A DNA stretch of 64,000 nucleotides from Geodermatophilus sp. YIM 151500. GTDB lineage: Bacteria; Actinomycetota; Actinomycetes; Mycobacteriales; Geodermatophilaceae. The stretch spans positions 364,419 to 428,418 of the forward strand of contig NZ_JAOVZT010000002.1 of assembly GCF_025716945.1 (NCBI RefSeq), read 5' to 3'. Within the stretch, counting starts at the first letter, position 1. Each line of letters begins with the position of its first letter. A program made the translations under genes and the position numbers. Below, piece by piece: positions 63,076-64,000 of this stretch. The notes under the pieces are model-generated. The model did not search any database. It was not told the DNA's origin and saw nothing but the letters and a program-made list of their open reading frames with translations.

Positions 63076-63435
63076 ATGGGTGCGGACGGACCGCTCGAGC
63101 TGGAACGGCGCGGCTGGCAGGCGCTGGCGACCGGACCGGAGGCGGCCACGGCGTTCTACGAGCAGGTGCTCGACGCCGAGGTGCTCATGCTCTTCCCCGG
63201 CGGCACGGTGATCGACGACCGCGCCGCGGTGATCGCCTCGATGGGCGGGCCGCCGTGGAGCTCCTACCGGCTCGACGACGTCCGCGAGATGCGGCTCACG
63301 GCCGACACCGCCGTGGTGGCCTACGCCGCGGTCGCCGAGCGCGAGGGGTCGCCGTACTCGGCGCTCGTCAGCAGCCTGTACGTCCGCCGCTCCGAGGGCT
63401 GGAGGCTCGCGGTCCACCAGCAGACGCCGCGCTGA
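63076..63435 (+). CDS. NTF2-like (DUF4440/SnoaL-type) small protein
   Basis: A 119-residue protein with a cone-shaped NTF2-like pattern: an N-terminal helix (LERRGWQALATGPEAATAFYEQVL), strands MLFPGGTVIDDRAAVIASM and DDVREMRLTADTAVVAYAAVA, and the C-terminal SSLYVRRSEGWRLAVHQQTPR typical of DUF4440. Such proteins act as small ligand-binding units or isomerases; the ligand here is unknown. ATG at 63076. No other gene is obvious in the 63436-63606 gap. Confidence 0.8.
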   Translation: MGADGPLELERRGWQALATGPEAATAFYEQVLDAEVLMLFPGGTVIDDRAAVIASMGGPPWSSYRLDDVREMRLTADTAVVAYAAVAEREGSPYSALVSSLYVRRSEGWRLAVHQQTPR

Positions 63436-63606
63436 GCCCGCCCGGCCCGGTCCAGGTCCCGAGCGCTCGGCCGGACATCCCGCCCCCGCGGGCGGGGTGG
63501 GAGCACCGACCCGGCGGGGGATACCTTCCTCATCGCTGCCCGGGAACCGGCACGGTCCCGCGGTTCGACGGCGGTCCGGCGGCGACCTGACCGCCGGGCG
63601 GCGGAG

Positions 63607-64000
63607 TCACGCCGGCGGCAGGTGCGCGACCGTCGCGGCCAACCCGACCAGGTGCACCAGGCGCAGCAGTTCCGAGCGGCGGAACGCCGGTCCGCCCGAG
63701 CGGCCGAGCACCACCGCCGTCCGCCGCTCGCCCCCGAAGGGTGCGGCCATCATCTCGATGGCCATCTCGCGCCAGCGCTCGGGCAGCCAGTCGTCGTCGC
63801 TGGGCAGCAACCGCGGTGCGGTCAGGGGCAGCCACGGCAGCGCCGTCCCGTTGAAGGTGGGCGCGGCCTCCGAGGCGGCGAGCAGCTCGGCGGAGGCGGC
63901 GTCGCCGCCGAGCACCGCGGCCCACCCGCTGTGCAGCACCCGGGGCAGCTCGGCGGCCAGCAGCTTGACCGCCGTGCCCTCCTCGGCCCGGGCGAGCAGC
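63607..64000 (-). CDS. partial protein, possibly GAF-domain type (5' end outside the window)
   Basis: The open frame runs through the right edge, so the start is missing; at least 130 residues are visible. It reads LLARAEEGTAVKLLAAELPRVLHSGWAAVLGG..., then a central ALPWLPLTAPRLLPSDDDWLPERWREMAIEMMAAPFGGERRTAVVLGRSGGPAFRRSELLRLVHLVGLAATVAHLPPA. The strand-helix order and the 'R-x-E-L-x-L' helix after the last strand resemble a GAF sensor domain. I cannot assign a function. The stop codon is at 63607. Confidence 0.6.
   Translation of the reverse strand, partial: LLARAEEGTAVKLLAAELPRVLHSGWAAVLGGDAASAELLAASEAAPTFNGTALPWLPLTAPRLLPSDDDWLPERWREMAIEMMAAPFGGERRTAVVLGRSGGPAFRRSELLRLVHLVGLAATVAHLPPA

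Overview
The window is very GC-rich chromosomal DNA from an actinobacterium. GTG starts are common, genes are dense, and many start codons lie 6-8 bases below a TANNNT box, which suggests leaderless transcripts. Gene order and protein types (atpC-DUF2550-adenosyltransferase-murA; nucS; GlgE glycogen genes; scy-like coiled-coil gene beside methylmalonyl-CoA epimerase; etfBA-iscS-mnmA-ligA) fit a Frankia/Geodermatophilaceae-like lineage. That placement is inference from gene content, not from a search. I found no rRNA, tRNA, CRISPR array, prophage or insertion sequence.

Layout. 1-3.95 kb: intergenic hairpin repeats, a small unknown gene, atpC, a DUF2550 membrane protein, a PduO-type adenosyltransferase, murA with Asp replacing the fosfomycin-target Cys, and a DUF2007-like gene. 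4.2-26.4 kb: acyl-CoA and B12-dependent carbon metabolism. This includes ethylmalonyl-CoA mutase, two-domain 3-hydroxyacyl-CoA dehydrogenase, crotonyl-CoA carboxylase/reductase, methylmalonyl-CoA epimerase, acetoacetyl-CoA thiolase, MeaB G-protein chaperone, a MarR regulator, an IcmA-type mutase subunit and a thioredoxin-TPR protein. It is interspersed with nucS, a class F sortase with its probable substrate, a polytopic membrane protein and a DivIVA-like coiled coil. Together the enzymes cover most, not all, of the acetate-assimilating ethylmalonyl-CoA route. A TACC..GGTA palindrome at the promoters of the mutase, the reductase and the MarR gene hints at one regulon.

26.5-42.2 kb: a metalloprotease lipoprotein, then glycogen/trehalose metabolism. 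The minus-strand set is glgE-treS-mak-glgB (GlgE alpha-glucan pathway), diverging from glgP and an FHA-domain gene and followed by glgX. 42.2-48.6 kb: an orphan ABC ATPase, a GAP-family membrane protein diverging from a TetR gene over a double palindrome, an enoyl-CoA hydratase, a Cds1-like PLP enzyme and etfBA.

48.7-64 kb: a DUF222/HNH (13E12-type) protein whose start codon lies inside a perfect SOS box, an MFS transporter, iscS-mnmA preceded by a possible leader peptide, a 5'-nucleotidase-type phosphatase behind a possible GEMM-like riboswitch, a MetE-like protein, a KefB antiporter fused to a UBP-type zinc finger, ligA, a small NTF2-like protein and a truncated gene at the right edge.

Most promising observations: the shared palindrome linking the ethylmalonyl-CoA genes to the MarR gene, the antiporter-zinc-finger fusion, the SOS box overlapping a start codon, the riboswitch candidate, the sortase/substrate pair, and a dispersed family of hairpin-forming intergenic repeats.
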